Shown: positions 51,601 to 60,708 of the stretch, in pieces
How positions within the stretch are numbered: the first letter of the stretch is position 1
Layout of the letters: each line of letters opens with the position of its first letter
Source of the DNA: Cupriavidus respiraculi
Lineage (GTDB): Bacteria > Pseudomonadota > Gammaproteobacteria > Burkholderiales > Burkholderiaceae
DNA: 64,000 nucleotides
NCBI RefSeq assembly: GCF_914271545.1
Contig: NZ_CAJZAH010000009.1
Location: forward strand, 62,001-126,000
Reading direction: 5' to 3'
Program-made: the position numbers and the translations under genes
The notes under the pieces: generated by a model
The model's input: only the letters and a program-made list of their open reading frames with translations
Database searches by the model: none
What the model was told of the DNA's origin: nothing

Positions 51601-52854
51601 TCGCACGGTGCGGTGCGCGGCTATGCCAAGATCGCGCGCGATGCCACGGGCGGCAAGCGCGCGGAAAACGAGCGCGAGACGCAGCTGCAGGCGCAGCGCG
51701 AGATGAGCGCCAAGGCCCAGGCGGCCAACCAGCTCAAGGATGAGTTCCTGGCGATCATGTCGCACGAGCTCAAGCATCCGCTGAACCTGATCCACGTCAA
51801 CGCCGAGATACTGAGCCGCCTGCCGGCGGTGCAGACGACCGGCACGGCCGTGCGCGCGACCGAGACGATCCAGCGCGCGGTGATGGGCCAGGCCAAGATC
51901 ATCGACGACCTGCTGGATTTCTCGCGGGTGCACACCGGCAAGCTTGCGCTGCGGCGCACCGCCGTGGACGTGGTGCGGGTACTGGAGGCGATCGTCGAGG
52001 CGCTGCGCCGCGACGGCGAGGAAAGCGGCGTGGCGGTGCGGCTGGAGTGCACGGACGAGCCGCTGTGGATCCACGCCGATGCGGTGCGCGTCGAACAGAT
52101 CATCTGGAACCTTGCCAGCAACGCGCTGAAGTTCACCCCGCGCGGCGGCACGGTCGTGCTGTCGCTGCGCGCCGAGGACGGGATGGCGCGGGTCGATGTG
52201 GTGGACAACGGCATGGGCATCGTGCCCGAGAGCCTGCCCCATATTTTCGACATGTTCGCGCAGAGCACGGCGGCCAAACTGGCTGGCAAGGCGGGCCTGG
52301 GCATCGGGCTGGCACTGGTCAAGGAGCTGACCGCGCTGCACGGCGGCAGCGTCGAGGCGTCGTCGGAGGGGCCCGGGCGCGGTGCGCGCTTCACGGTGTG
52401 GCTGCCGCTCGATGCGCCGGCGGCGATGCCGGCCAAGGAGGCACCGACGCAGGGCGTGCTCCAGGGCGTGCGGGTGCTGCTGGTCGACGACACCGAAGAC
52501 ACGCTGGAGGCGTTCGGCGACCTGCTGGCCATCGAGGGCGCGGTGGTGACCACCGCCAGCAACGCGTACAAGGCGCTGGAAATCGCACGGGGCGAAGACT
52601 TCGACGTGGTGCTGTCCGATATCGGCATGCCGGACATGGACGGTTGCCAGTTTCTCGAAACCCTGCGCCGCGAGCCGCGCGGCGCCACCGTGCCGGCCGT
52701 CGCGCTGACCGGCTATGGCCGCCCCAATGACGTCAGGCGCGTGATGGAAGCCGGCTTCAATGCGCATATCAGCAAGCCCGTGACGCTGTCCGAGCTGCTG
52801 AGCGTGCTGCAGGGGATCGGCGTGGGCGCCGCGCCGGTGCGCACCGCCGAATAG
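48700..52854 (+). CDS. CheB-CheR-PAS-histidine kinase-receiver fusion protein
   Basis: 1384 residues. CheB methylesterase domain first (S32 in GIGASAGG, H59, D151 in VLSGTGSDGAVG), then CheR methyltransferase (about 235-500: HDFRHYKRATVLRRLERRM, AWAAGCSTGEEAYSIA, ATDIDDTAIGVGR), a PAS domain, a long coiled coil (repeats of NEELQ/NEELR), two more PAS domains (IASTDIATIFVDSALRIKRY; NKGAERMFGYTEEEMLG), HisKA with SHELKHPL (His near 1020), HATPase (NLASNALKF, DNGMGIVP) and a C-terminal receiver (Asp near 1307 in LSDIGMPDMDG). A complete phosphorelay plus methylation module in one cytoplasmic protein. ATG 48700 is preferred to the GTG 21 bp upstream. Convergent with the next gene. Confidence 0.94.
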   Translation: MNDQSQPSPPPEPGAAPIPSSLDFPVVGIGASAGGLQALLRFFEQMPAQSGMAFVIILHLSPRHESNVASILQNATRLRVTQVNSPTPIEKNHVYVISPSKDLTMVDGYLRVDEARRPKGRHVAIDLFFRTLADAHQHRAFAIVLSGTGSDGAVGLARVKEFGGVTMAQLPDDAEYDGMPRSAIATNAVDVVLPVADMPQKLLALWDNASRIEMPEPGDDGTPAHVPPTPERSRAAEDALHDVIAMLRNRTGHDFRHYKRATVLRRLERRMQVNAVPDLGAYRELLQSNLNETPALLRDMLIGVTNFFRDRESFEAIERDIVPLLFEDKPAGEQVRAWAAGCSTGEEAYSIAMLLCEYADTLSQPPGVQVFATDIDDTAIGVGRAGSYPESIITDVTPARLRQFFTKEGAYYRVKKPLRDHVLFAAHNVLRDPPFSRLDLVSCRNLLIYLDREVQAEVLEMFHFALRPGGFLFLGSSESADSAAKYFEPVDKKNRIFRAKPVSRSSRYAATLPLGTELRPLGGNLSMPRAPERRRSSFAEMHQRVLEQYAPPSVIIDYESNIIHMSDRAGRFLRYIGGEPSHNLVALVYPELRLELRTALYQAMQTSKSVEARRTRIEREGRTFYVNMTARPFRDPDGGAEFVLVLFDEVEDTLSHESKTVAGEDSMLAQLESELQRTKDQLQTTIEHAETSTEELKASNEELQAINEELRSATEELETSKEELQSINEELITVNHELKMKVEETGKINDDLQNLIASTDIATIFVDSALRIKRYTPRAVDIFSIIPSDVGRSLLDITHRLDYAKLADDVAETFTSLRMIEREVTGNDERWYIARLLPYRTTEDRIEGAVLTFIDITGRRRAEERLRAGEERVSFVLESTKDYAIITMDPSGLVTTWNKGAERMFGYTEEEMLGVPGSIIFTPEDLAAGAHIEEMRRAREDGRAEDERWHMHRDGTRLFCSGVMTPLSHGAVRGYAKIARDATGGKRAENERETQLQAQREMSAKAQAANQLKDEFLAIMSHELKHPLNLIHVNAEILSRLPAVQTTGTAVRATETIQRAVMGQAKIIDDLLDFSRVHTGKLALRRTAVDVVRVLEAIVEALRRDGEESGVAVRLECTDEPLWIHADAVRVEQIIWNLASNALKFTPRGGTVVLSLRAEDGMARVDVVDNGMGIVPESLPHIFDMFAQSTAAKLAGKAGLGIGLALVKELTALHGGSVEASSEGPGRGARFTVWLPLDAPAAMPAKEAPTQGVLQGVRVLLVDDTEDTLEAFGDLLAIEGAVVTTASNAYKALEIARGEDFDVVLSDIGMPDMDGCQFLETLRREPRGATVPAVALTGYGRPNDVRRVMEAGFNAHISKPVTLSELLSVLQGIGVGAAPVRTAE

Positions 52855-52886
52855 CGTCGGGGCGGACCAGTCCCGCGGCGCTGCGG

Positions 52887-54017
52887 CTATTCCTGCATGA
52901 CGGCCCCGGCCGCTTCGCGGGGCAGCGTGATCGTGAAGCGGGTGCCGTGCTCGGGCGTCGAATCCACGCGGATCTGGCCGCCGTGCAGCGTCACCAGCTC
53001 GCGGGCGATATAGAGTCCCAGTCCCAGTCCGTCCGCGCTGCCGCCGGAGCGGCCCGAGCGGAAGGCGTCGAAGATATGCGGCAGCACGTCGGCGGGGATG
53101 ACGCCGCCGTTGCGCACCGCGATCAGCAGCCGGGCCGGATGCGCGCCGTCCACCTGCACCTCGATCGGTGCGCCCGGTGCGCCGTGCTGCAGTGCATTGC
53201 CCACAAGGTTCGACAGTGCCTGCGACAGCAGGTCGGCATCGATCGCCGCCGTCGTCACGCCCTCGCAGGCGAGCGTGATGCGCGAGGCGGTGCCGTCGTG
53301 CGGGGCCTCGCGCCGGCTCTCGTGCTCGTCGATGATGGCCACGCACAGCTCGCGCACATCGGCCTGCCGCGGCGACAGTTGCACCCGCCCGCCGTGCAGC
53401 CGGGCGATATGCATCAGCTGATCGACCATGCGCACCATGCGCTGGCTGCTGCGTCGGATGCGGTCGGTGGCGGGGGCCAGCTTCTCTTCGCCGCCGAAGC
53501 GCTCCAGAAACGAGGTGGAAGCCAGGATGGCGGACAGCGGCGTGCGCAGGTCGTGCGCCAGCACGGCCATCAGCATCTCGTTGGCCTTGAGCAGGCGCTG
53601 GGTGGTTTCGAGCTGTTCGGCCAGCAACTGTTTCTGGCGCGCCAGCTGCACGAAGACGTCGACCTTGGCCGCGAGGATCGTGGCGTCGATGGGCTTGTAC
53701 AGGAAGTCCACCGCGCCGGCGGCGTAGCCGCGGAAAGTGCGCTGCATGTCTCGCCCGGCGGCGGTCAGGAACAGGATGGGGATATGCCGCGTGCGGGCGC
53801 TGCCGCGCATCAGCTCGGCCAGCTCGAAGCCGTCCATCTCCGGCATGTGCACGTCCAGGATCGCCAGCCCGAACTCGTGCTCCAGCAGCAGTTCCAGCGC
53901 GCGCTGCCCCGAGCCGGCGTGCACGATGTCGATGTCGGGCCGGTCCAGTACCGCATCCAGCGCGGCGAGATTGCCCGGGATGTCGTCGACGGCTAGGATC
54001 TTGACGGGTTTTGCCAT
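52887..54017 (-). CDS. receiver-histidine kinase hybrid
   Basis: 376 residues. An N-terminal receiver (phosphate-accepting D55 in LAILDVHMPEMDG, lysine in LYKPID) is joined by a short coiled coil to HisKA (H155 in LAHDLRTPLSAI) and an HATPase domain (NLVGNALQHG, GLGLGLYIARELVTLHGG). No membrane or PAS sensor part, so it is a soluble relay kinase that takes its signal through the receiver. Last gene of the minus-strand block of kinase, CheR and CheB genes; its ATG is 7 bp from the CheB stop, so they are one operon. Confidence 0.93.
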   Translation of the reverse strand: MAKPVKILAVDDIPGNLAALDAVLDRPDIDIVHAGSGQRALELLLEHEFGLAILDVHMPEMDGFELAELMRGSARTRHIPILFLTAAGRDMQRTFRGYAAGAVDFLYKPIDATILAAKVDVFVQLARQKQLLAEQLETTQRLLKANEMLMAVLAHDLRTPLSAILASTSFLERFGGEEKLAPATDRIRRSSQRMVRMVDQLMHIARLHGGRVQLSPRQADVRELCVAIIDEHESRREAPHDGTASRITLACEGVTTAAIDADLLSQALSNLVGNALQHGAPGAPIEVQVDGAHPARLLIAVRNGGVIPADVLPHIFDAFRSGRSGGSADGLGLGLYIARELVTLHGGQIRVDSTPEHGTRFTITLPREAAGAVMQE

Positions 54018-54024
54018 GTCTTGT

Positions 54025-54672
54025 TCACAGGTCGGCTTGCCGCAGGCGGCTGCCGATATCTTCGATAGTCAGTATCTCGTCCACCGGCCCCCCGGCGATC
54101 GCGTGGCTCGGCATCTCGCTCGCCTGCGCCGTCTCGGGCGCCTGCACCCAGGCGCGGCCACCGCGCGCGCGGATCGCCTGCAGGCCGCGCGTGCCGTCGT
54201 CGTTGGCGCCGCTGAGCACCACGCCGAGGAGCGCGTCGTGCCAGGCCACCGCGGCCGACTCGAACAGCACGTCGATGGACGGGCGCGAGAACCGCACCGG
54301 CGGCTCCACCGACAGCGCGAAGCGCCTGCCATCGGCGTGGCTCTCGACCAGCAGGTGGTAGTCGGGCGGGGCCACGTAGACGTGACCCGGCAGCACGGGC
54401 ATCTTGTCCTCGGCCTCGCGCACCGGCAGCGCACAGCGCAGGCTGAACATCTCGCTGAGCAGGCTCGGCGTGTCGGGCCGCAGATGCAGCACGATCAGCA
54501 CGGAGGGGGCGAAGTCCCCCGGCAGCAGCGGCAACAGCGCGTTCAGCGCATCGATGCCGCCGGCCGAAGCGCCGATCGCCACCGCCTGCAGCGCAGCCGC
54601 CGGGCGCACGGCCGCGGTCGCGGTGCTGACACCGCTCTCGCCGCTGCCGCGGGGCCCCGGATGCGTGCTCAT
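54025..54672 (-). CDS. CheB-type methylesterase, single domain
   Basis: 215 residues with the CheB catalytic domain only: S37 in AIGASAGGIDAL, H63 in VLHLRP, and Asp in VLSGANDDGTRG near 157. There is no receiver domain, so its activity is not controlled by its own phosphorylation and may be governed by the neighbouring kinases. CheB removes methyl groups from glutamates of receptors or other coiled-coil targets. The start overlaps the CheR stop by four bases (ATGA). Confidence 0.92.
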   Translation of the reverse strand: MSTHPGPRGSGESGVSTATAAVRPAAALQAVAIGASAGGIDALNALLPLLPGDFAPSVLIVLHLRPDTPSLLSEMFSLRCALPVREAEDKMPVLPGHVYVAPPDYHLLVESHADGRRFALSVEPPVRFSRPSIDVLFESAAVAWHDALLGVVLSGANDDGTRGLQAIRARGGRAWVQAPETAQASEMPSHAIAGGPVDEILTIEDIGSRLRQADL

Positions 54673-55538
54673 AGCTTGCGGTACAGCCGCTCGCTGGCGG
54701 CGGCCGGCTCGAACGCGTCGGCGTGGGCGGTGAACTGCAGGCTCTCCTTGCTGCCCAGCCCGAGGAAACCGCGCCGCACCAGCGCGTCGCGGAACAGGCC
54801 GATGGCGCGGTTCTGCAGCGCGCGGTCGAAGTAGATCAGCACGTTGCGGCAGGAGATCAGCTGCGCCTCCTGAAACACGCTGTCGGTGGCCAGGCTATGG
54901 TCGGCGAACACCGTGCGCTCGATCAGGCTGGCGTCGAACTTGGCCTTGCCATAGGCGGCATGGTAGTAGTCGGCCAGCGAGCGGCGTCCGCCGGCGAGCT
55001 GGTAGTTGCGCCCGAAGCCGCGCAGGCGGCCCGCCTCGTAGACGCCGGCGCGCGCCGCCGCCAGGGCATCGGGATTGATGTCGGTGGCATAGAAGGTGGT
55101 GCGCTCGTGCAGCCCTTCCTCGGCGAACAGGATGGCCAGCGACCACAGCTCCTCGCCGCTGCTGCATCCCGCCACCCACACCTTGACCGACGGATAGGTC
55201 TTGAGCACCGGCGCCACCTGCTCGCGGATCGCGCGGAAATAGCTTGGGTCGCGGAACATGTCGCTGACCTGCACCGTCAGGTACTGGAAGAGGCGCGAGA
55301 ACAGCGCCGGCTCGCGCAGCATGCGGTCCTGCAGCTGCGACAGCGTCGCAAGGCCCAGGTCGCCCAGCGCCTGCGTCAGCCGGCGCCGCAGCGAGGCGCG
55401 CGAGTACTCCCGGAAGTCGTGCTGGTACTTGCGGAAGATCGCCTGCAGCAGCAGGTCCAGTTCCAGCTCGAAGTCCTCGTCGGACGCGGCCTGCGTGGGC
55501 GCGCCCCGGTTCAGTTCGCGTGCAGCCATACCCGGCAC
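54669..55538 (-). CDS. CheR-type protein-glutamate methyltransferase
   Basis: 289 residues. N-terminal helical domain (YQHDFREYSRASLRRRLTQA) and SAM-binding domain with VWVAGCSSGEELWSLAIL, FYATDINPDALAAARAGVY, SCRNVLIYFDRALQ and a final FLGLGSKESLQF. No C-terminal TPR or pentapeptide anchor. Methylates glutamates, the counterpart of the CheB encoded downstream. The start at 55538 overlaps the 3' end of the kinase gene upstream by 28 bases; an ATG at 55529 is also possible. Confidence 0.93.
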   Translation of the reverse strand: MPGMAARELNRGAPTQAASDEDFELELDLLLQAIFRKYQHDFREYSRASLRRRLTQALGDLGLATLSQLQDRMLREPALFSRLFQYLTVQVSDMFRDPSYFRAIREQVAPVLKTYPSVKVWVAGCSSGEELWSLAILFAEEGLHERTTFYATDINPDALAAARAGVYEAGRLRGFGRNYQLAGGRRSLADYYHAAYGKAKFDASLIERTVFADHSLATDSVFQEAQLISCRNVLIYFDRALQNRAIGLFRDALVRRGFLGLGSKESLQFTAHADAFEPAAASERLYRKL

Positions 55539-58500
55539 AGTGACAGCAGCTTGTCCACTTCGATCGGCTTGGCGATGTAGTCGTTCGCGCCGGCCAGCAG
55601 GCAGGCCTCGCGGTCGGAGGACATCGCCTTGGCGGTGAGCGCGATGATCGGCAGCGTGGCGTGCCTGGGCTGCTCGCGGATATGGCGCATCGCGGTCAGG
55701 CCGTCCATCTCCGGCATCATCACGTCCATCAGCACCAGGTCGATATCGTCGCGCCCGTCCAGCACCTCGAGCGCCTCGCGGCCGTTGCGGGCGATCTCCA
55801 CGGTGGCGCCCAGCGGCTCGATGACCTTGGACAGCGCGAAGATATTGCGCGCGTCGTCCTCTACCAGCAGCAGGGTACGCCCTTCGAAGGCGTCGTCGCG
55901 GCTGCGCACCGCGCGCAGCATGCGCTGCTGCTCGGGCGGCAGCGCCGATTCCACGCTGTGCAGGAACAGGGTCACCTCGTCGAGCAGGCGCTCCGGCGAG
56001 CGGGCGCCCTTGATGATGATCGACTTCGAATAACGGCGCAGGCGCTGCTCGTCATCGGCCGACAACTGCCGGCCGGTGTAGACGATGACGGGCGGAATGG
56101 CACGGTCCGGATCGGCCGCCATCCGCTCGAGCAGGTCGTGGCCGCTGCCGTCGGGCAGCACCATGTCCATCACCACGCAGTCGAAGGGCTGCTGCTGCAG
56201 GCAGGCCAGCGCGCCGGCGACGGTGTCGGTGGTGACGATCTCCACCGCCAGCGACTGCAGCAGTGCGCGGATGCTCTCGCGCAGCACCGCGTCGTCCTCG
56301 ATCACCAGCACGCGCCGCACCTGCTGGGCCATGCGCGCCTCGAGCCGGCGGATCACCGCGGCGAGGTTGTCGCGCCCGCTGGGCTTGAGCGTGTAGCCGA
56401 TGGCGCCGCGGTGCAGGGCGGCCTCCGCGTGGTCGCTGACCGAGATCAGGTGGGTCGGGATGTGGCGCGTGGCCGGATCGCTCTTGAGCCAGTCGAGCAG
56501 GGTCAGGCCGGAATGGTCGGGCAGCGCCACGTCCAGCAGGATGCCGCACGGCTGGTGCTGGCGCGCCAGCGCGAGGCCCTGGTCGGCGCTGGTGGCGTGG
56601 ATGCAGTCGAAGTCGAGCTCGTGCGCGAGGTCGTACAGGATGCGCGCGAAGTCGGTGTCGTCCTCGATGACCAGGATCAGCCGCTTGCCGCGCGAGCGCT
56701 GTGCGCGGTCATCGGCGATCGGCGCGGGGAAGGGGAACGGCGTGCCGCCAGCGCTAGGGGCTGGGGCAGCCGGCAGCGCGGCCTGCTGCGCCAGCCACGC
56801 GGCCGCGGACTGGGGAGCGCCCGCTGGCGCCGGCACGGGTGCCGGGCTGCCGGCGTCAAGCGCCTGCACGGCCTGCGCGCCCTCGGCGGCCTCGAACGCC
56901 ACCGGCAGCACGAGGGTGAACACGCTGCCAACCCCGGGTTCGCTCGCCACCGACAGCGAGCCCTTGAGCAGGCCGGCGAGCTGGCGCGAGATCGACAGGC
57001 CCAGGCCGGTGCCGCCGAAGCGCCGGCTGGTGGTGCCGTCGGCCTGCTGGAACGCCTCGAAGATGATCTCCTGCTTGTCCTTGGGAATGCCGATGCCGGT
57101 GTCGCGGACCTCGAAGCGCACCGCGTGGTCGCCGTCGCGGGCCATCGCCAGCGTGACCTCGCCGCGCTCGGTGAACTTGAAGGCGTTGGACAGCAGATTG
57201 CGCAGGATCTGCTGCAGCCGCTGGTCGTCCGTCACGATGCTGGCCGGCACGCCCGGCGCGCGCTCGATGCGGAAGGCGACGTTGCGCTGCTCGGCGACCG
57301 GCGCGAAGGCGCGCTCCAGCGCCGAGGCGACCGTGTCCAGCGGGACCGACTCGGGCTCGACGACGATGTGCCCGGCTTCGATCTTGGACAGGTCGAGAAT
57401 ATCGTTGATCAGATTGAGCAGGTCGGTATTCGAGGAGTGAATGGTGGCCGCGTACCGGACCTGCTCCGGCGTCATGTTGCCTTCCTTGTTGTCCTGCAGC
57501 AGCTTGGCCAGGATCAGCGCGCTGTTCAGCGGCGTGCGCAACTCGTGCGACATATTGGCCAGGAACTCGGACTTGTATTCGTTGGAGCGCTGCAGGGCCT
57601 TGGCCGTGGCCGCCAGTTCCGCCTGGAACTGCAGCAGTTCGACCTTCTGGCTCTCCAGCTGCTGGGTGTGTTCCTCCAGCTGGACGTTGGTCTGTTCCAG
57701 TTCCGCCTGCTGGGTCTCCAGCCGCGCCTGCGAGTCCATCAGCGCGCGGCCGCGCTCTTCCAGCTCCTCGTTGGAGACGCGCAGCTCTTCCTGCTGCACC
57801 TGCATTTCCTCGGCCTGGCGCTGCGTCTGGGCCAGCAGGGCCTCGAGCCGGCCGCGATAGGCGGCGGTGCGCAGCGCGGTGCCCAGGGTCTCGGCGGTAC
57901 GGCCGAGCAGTTCGGCCACGTCTTCCAGTGGGCGCGGGCTGTCGATGAAACCCAGTTCCACCACGGCCATGACCTCGCCCTCGGCCGTCAGCGGGGCCGC
58001 GACCACGGCGTTCGGCGCGGTCTTGCCCAGCGCGGAGGCGATCTGCAGGTAGTGCCCGGGCAAGGCGCCGGCGACGATGGTGCGGTTCTCGGCGGCAGCC
58101 TGTCCCACCAGCGTCTGGCCGGGGACCAGCGTCTCCGCCAGGTCGGTGGGCGCGGCCCATGCGGCCAGGCGCCGGAGCAGGCCGTCTTCGAGCAGGTACA
58201 CCACGCCGGCGTGGGCGTTGGTATTGGCGGCCAGCGAGCGCAGGAAGGCCGCAGCCGCTTCGGCGGGCGTCTGGATGCCCCGGGTCTGCTGGATCACGCG
58301 CAGATGGCTCTCCTGCAGCCACGCGACGCGGCGCATGCCATTCTGGCTCTCAACGTAGCGGTACACCACCGCGGCGACGAACCACATCAGCAGGAAGCCG
58401 AAGCTGCGGTTGGCGATCGACATCATCGGATTGCCGCCCGCCGGGGACAGCAGGAAGCCGGCAATCAGCAGCGTGGTCGCCGCGCCCGCCGTGTACAGCG

Positions 58501-58666
58501 CGGTGATCGGGCGCGCGGCGAAGATGCACAGGCAGATCGGCACCAGATAGAACAGCCACTCGGCCAGGCCAAGCGGGGTGATCAGGTCGATCGCGAAAAT
58601 CACCACGAACAACAGCGGCACAAACACGCGTTGGAGCAGATCGCTCCGCGCAAACGATTGGGGCAT
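55511..58666 (-). CDS. membrane GAF-histidine kinase with three receiver domains
   Basis: 1051 residues. Three to four membrane segments (about 14-32, 36-50, 55-73, 88-104), a GAF domain (about 130-265), a long coiled coil of [15 protein letters not shown] type (about 275-365), HisKA with H374 in [10 protein letters not shown], HATPase ([35 protein letters not shown]), a Pro/Ala linker, and three tandem receivers with their aspartates in [22 protein letters not shown] and [12 protein letters not shown]. The frame runs on upstream, but the ATG at 58666 opens the first helix region and gives a sensible N-terminus. Head of the four-gene minus operon (kinase, CheR, CheB, REC-kinase). Confidence 0.92.
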   Translation of the reverse strand: MPQSFARSDLLQRVFVPLLFVVIFAIDLITPLGLAEWLFYLVPICLCIFAARPITALYTAGAATTLLIAGFLLSPAGGNPMMSIANRSFGFLLMWFVAAVVYRYVESQNGMRRVAWLQESHLRVIQQTRGIQTPAEAAAAFLRSLAANTNAHAGVVYLLEDGLLRRLAAWAAPTDLAETLVPGQTLVGQAAAENRTIVAGALPGHYLQIASALGKTAPNAVVAAPLTAEGEVMAVVELGFIDSPRPLEDVAELLGRTAETLGTALRTAAYRGRLEALLAQTQRQAEEMQVQQEELRVSNEELEERGRALMDSQARLETQQAELEQTNVQLEEHTQQLESQKVELLQFQAELAATAKALQRSNEYKSEFLANMSHELRTPLNSALILAKLLQDNKEGNMTPEQVRYAATIHSSNTDLLNLINDILDLSKIEAGHIVVEPESVPLDTVASALERAFAPVAEQRNVAFRIERAPGVPASIVTDDQRLQQILRNLLSNAFKFTERGEVTLAMARDGDHAVRFEVRDTGIGIPKDKQEIIFEAFQQADGTTSRRFGGTGLGLSISRQLAGLLKGSLSVASEPGVGSVFTLVLPVAFEAAEGAQAVQALDAGSPAPVPAPAGAPQSAAAWLAQQAALPAAPAPSAGGTPFPFPAPIADDRAQRSRGKRLILVIEDDTDFARILYDLAHELDFDCIHATSADQGLALARQHQPCGILLDVALPDHSGLTLLDWLKSDPATRHIPTHLISVSDHAEAALHRGAIGYTLKPSGRDNLAAVIRRLEARMAQQVRRVLVIEDDAVLRESIRALLQSLAVEIVTTDTVAGALACLQQQPFDCVVMDMVLPDGSGHDLLERMAADPDRAIPPVIVYTGRQLSADDEQRLRRYSKSIIIKGARSPERLLDEVTLFLHSVESALPPEQQRMLRAVRSRDDAFEGRTLLLVEDDARNIFALSKVIEPLGATVEIARNGREALEVLDGRDDIDLVLMDVMMPEMDGLTAMRHIREQPRHATLPIIALTAKAMSSDREACLLAGANDYIAKPIEVDKLLSLCRVWLHAN

Positions 58667-58962
58667 ACGGATGGCCAATGGGTCTGACAGCGGGCGCAGT
58701 GCCGGCGCAGAAAACCGGCTGGGGACCTGCGCAAGGACACAAATGTTATCAAACTGATACCGCAGCCCGGCGAATATGTCGATTCGGCACGTCTTCCGGG
58801 GCGCTCCGCTCAGGCGCGAATCCTGCAGGTAAAAGCTGTGCCGCATGCGCGCTATGGCAGTATGGCCGCATGGCAACGCGGCGCGGCGGTGCCCGCCAGC
58901 CCATGCCCACCATGGATGGTTTTGCCAATCCGTCCGTTTTCTTCCTCGAAGGAGCAGCAAGA

Positions 58963-59025
58963 ATGCCAATTTTTCGCCGCAGCAGCATCGCCAGCGCGCC
59001 GGTCGCCGTCGCAGGGAGCCGCTGA
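58963..59025 (+). CDS. possible 20-residue leader peptide before the DUF808 gene
   Basis: A short frame MPIFRRSSIASAPVAVAGSR with AAGGAG eight bases before its ATG, a better ribosome site than that of most genes here. Its TGA is one base from the next ATG (TGAGATG), so the DUF808 gene would be translationally coupled. The rest of the 360-bp gap (58667-59026) shows an AT-rich stretch near 58740-58760 that may hold the divergent promoters. Confidence 0.45.
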   Translation: MPIFRRSSIASAPVAVAGSR

Positions 59026-59026
59026 G

Positions 59027-59971
59027 ATGGCCGGAGCCAGTCTTCTCGCGCTGATCGACGATATCTCGACCATCCTTGACGACGTCGCCACCATGAGCAA
59101 GGTGGCCGCCCGCAAGACCGCTGGCGTGCTCGGCGACGACCTGGCGCTGAACGCGCAGCAGGTCACCGGGCTGAGCGCGGAGCGCGAGCTGCCGGTGGTG
59201 TGGGCGGTGGCGCGCGGCTCGCTGCTCAACAAGGTGATTCTGGTGCCGGCGGCGCTGGCGATCAGCGCCTGGATACCGTGGGCCGTGGTGCCGCTGCTGA
59301 TGATCGGTGGCGCCTTCCTCTGCTACGAGGGCTTTGAAAAGCTGGCGCACCGCTTCCTGCACCCCAAGGAGGAGGATGACCGCCACCGGGCGGAACTGCA
59401 GCAGGCGGTAGTGGACCCGTCCACGGACCTGGTGGCCCTGGAGCGGGACAAGATCAAGGGCGCGGTCCGAACCGACTTCATCCTGTCGGCCGAAATCATC
59501 GTGATCTCGCTGGGCACCGTGACCAATGCGCCGTTCATCAGCCAGCTCGGCGTGCTGACGGCGATCGCGCTGATCATGACCGTGGGCGTCTACGGCCTGG
59601 TGGCCGGCATCGTCAAGCTGGACGACGCGGGGCTGTACCTGAGCCGGGCCGGTTCCTCAGGGGCGCGGGCGTTCGGCCGCGGCATCCTGACCGCGGCGCC
59701 CTGGCTGATGAAGACGCTGTCGGTGGTGGGTACGGCCGCGATGTTCCTGGTGGGCGGTGGCATCCTGATGCACGGGCTGCCCGCGGCCCATCACCTGGAG
59801 GAGGGCTTCGCGCACTGGCTCGCCGGCGTGCCGGGCGTGGGCGGCGTGCTGGCGGTGATCGGCCCGCTGCTGCTCAGCGGGCTCGCCGGCGTGGTCGCCG
59901 GTGCGCTGGTGCTGGCCGGCGTGATGGCGGTCAAATGGGGCATGCGCACGCTGCGCCCGGCGGCCCGCTAG
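59027..59971 (+). CDS. DUF808 (YedI-type) membrane protein
   Basis: 314 residues. Begins with the family-defining MAGASLLALIDDISTILDDV and VATMSKVAARKTAGVLGDDL segments, then several membrane helices (about 60-90, 140-180, 225-260 and 265-300) and an acidic/basic loop HPKEEDDRHRAEL. YedI/DUF808 proteins are inner-membrane proteins of unknown function. ATG 59027 follows CAGGGAG; a longer upstream frame is not family-like. Convergent with tag: the stop codons overlap in CTAG. Confidence 0.92.
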   Translation: MAGASLLALIDDISTILDDVATMSKVAARKTAGVLGDDLALNAQQVTGLSAERELPVVWAVARGSLLNKVILVPAALAISAWIPWAVVPLLMIGGAFLCYEGFEKLAHRFLHPKEEDDRHRAELQQAVVDPSTDLVALERDKIKGAVRTDFILSAEIIVISLGTVTNAPFISQLGVLTAIALIMTVGVYGLVAGIVKLDDAGLYLSRAGSSGARAFGRGILTAAPWLMKTLSVVGTAAMFLVGGGILMHGLPAAHHLEEGFAHWLAGVPGVGGVLAVIGPLLLSGLAGVVAGALVLAGVMAVKWGMRTLRPAAR

Positions 59972-60594
59972 CGCGGGACCCGGAATGCCTTGCGCTGGCG
60001 CAGCGCCTCGGCGCGCGCCCAGCAGCCCTCGTGGTGGTCGTTGACCAGCCCCATGGCCTGCATCAGCGCGTACATCGTGGTGGGGCCGACGAAGCGCCAG
60101 CCGCGCTTCTTCAGGTCCTTCGAGAGCGCGGTGGCCTCCGGGCAAGTCGTCATGGTGCGCAGCACCTCAGGCGTCAGCCTGGCCGGGCGCGAGGCCGGGT
60201 CGGGCTCGAAGCGCCAGAGATAGGCGGCCAGCGACGATTCGGTGTCGAGCAACTCGCAGGCGCGCTGGGCGTTGTTGATGGCCGCCTCGATCTTGCCGCG
60301 GTGGCGCACGATGCCGGCGTCGCCCAGCAGACGCTGGATATCGCGCTCGCCGAAGCGGGACACCTTTTCGATATCGAAGTTGGCGAACGCCTGGCGGAAG
60401 TTCTCGCGCTTGCGCAGGATCGTCAGCCAGCTCAGGCCCGCCTGGAAGCCCTCCAGGCACAGCTTCTCGAACAGCCGGCGTTCGTCGGCCACGGGAAACC
60501 CCCATTCCTCGTCGTGGTAGCGGCAATAGTCTTCCAGCGTGCCGCACCAGCTGCAGCGCTGGATGTCGGCGGGCAGGGCCTGGGCATTGGGCAT
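59968..60594 (-). CDS. tag: DNA-3-methyladenine glycosylase I
   Basis: 208 residues, the standard size of Tag. RCSWCGTLEDYCRYHDEEWG at the N-terminus holds the zinc cysteine and histidine; ERRLFEKLCLEGFQAGLSW and the catalytic-region ILRKRENFRQAF follow; GPTTMYALMQAMGLVNDHH then EGC completes the zinc site at the C-terminus. Removes 3-methyladenine from alkylated DNA in base excision repair. Stops convergently with the DUF808 gene in a shared CTAG. Confidence 0.97.
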   Translation of the reverse strand: MPNAQALPADIQRCSWCGTLEDYCRYHDEEWGFPVADERRLFEKLCLEGFQAGLSWLTILRKRENFRQAFANFDIEKVSRFGERDIQRLLGDAGIVRHRGKIEAAINNAQRACELLDTESSLAAYLWRFEPDPASRPARLTPEVLRTMTTCPEATALSKDLKKRGWRFVGPTTMYALMQAMGLVNDHHEGCWARAEALRQRKAFRVPR

Positions 60595-60708
60595 GGACCG
60601 GATCTCCTCGTGGCGGACGCAAAGAGCAGCATCTTAGAGCGACCCGGCGCGCGCCACCAGCAATGTGACGGCGAGGCAAAAAGCGCAGCGGAGGGGGCGG
60701 TGACGGGC

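Noticed and set aside
55661-58687. 1008-codon plus-strand frame opposite the triple-receiver kinase
   Set aside because: Shadow frame of a clear kinase gene; low-complexity Arg/His/Gly/Gln sequence.
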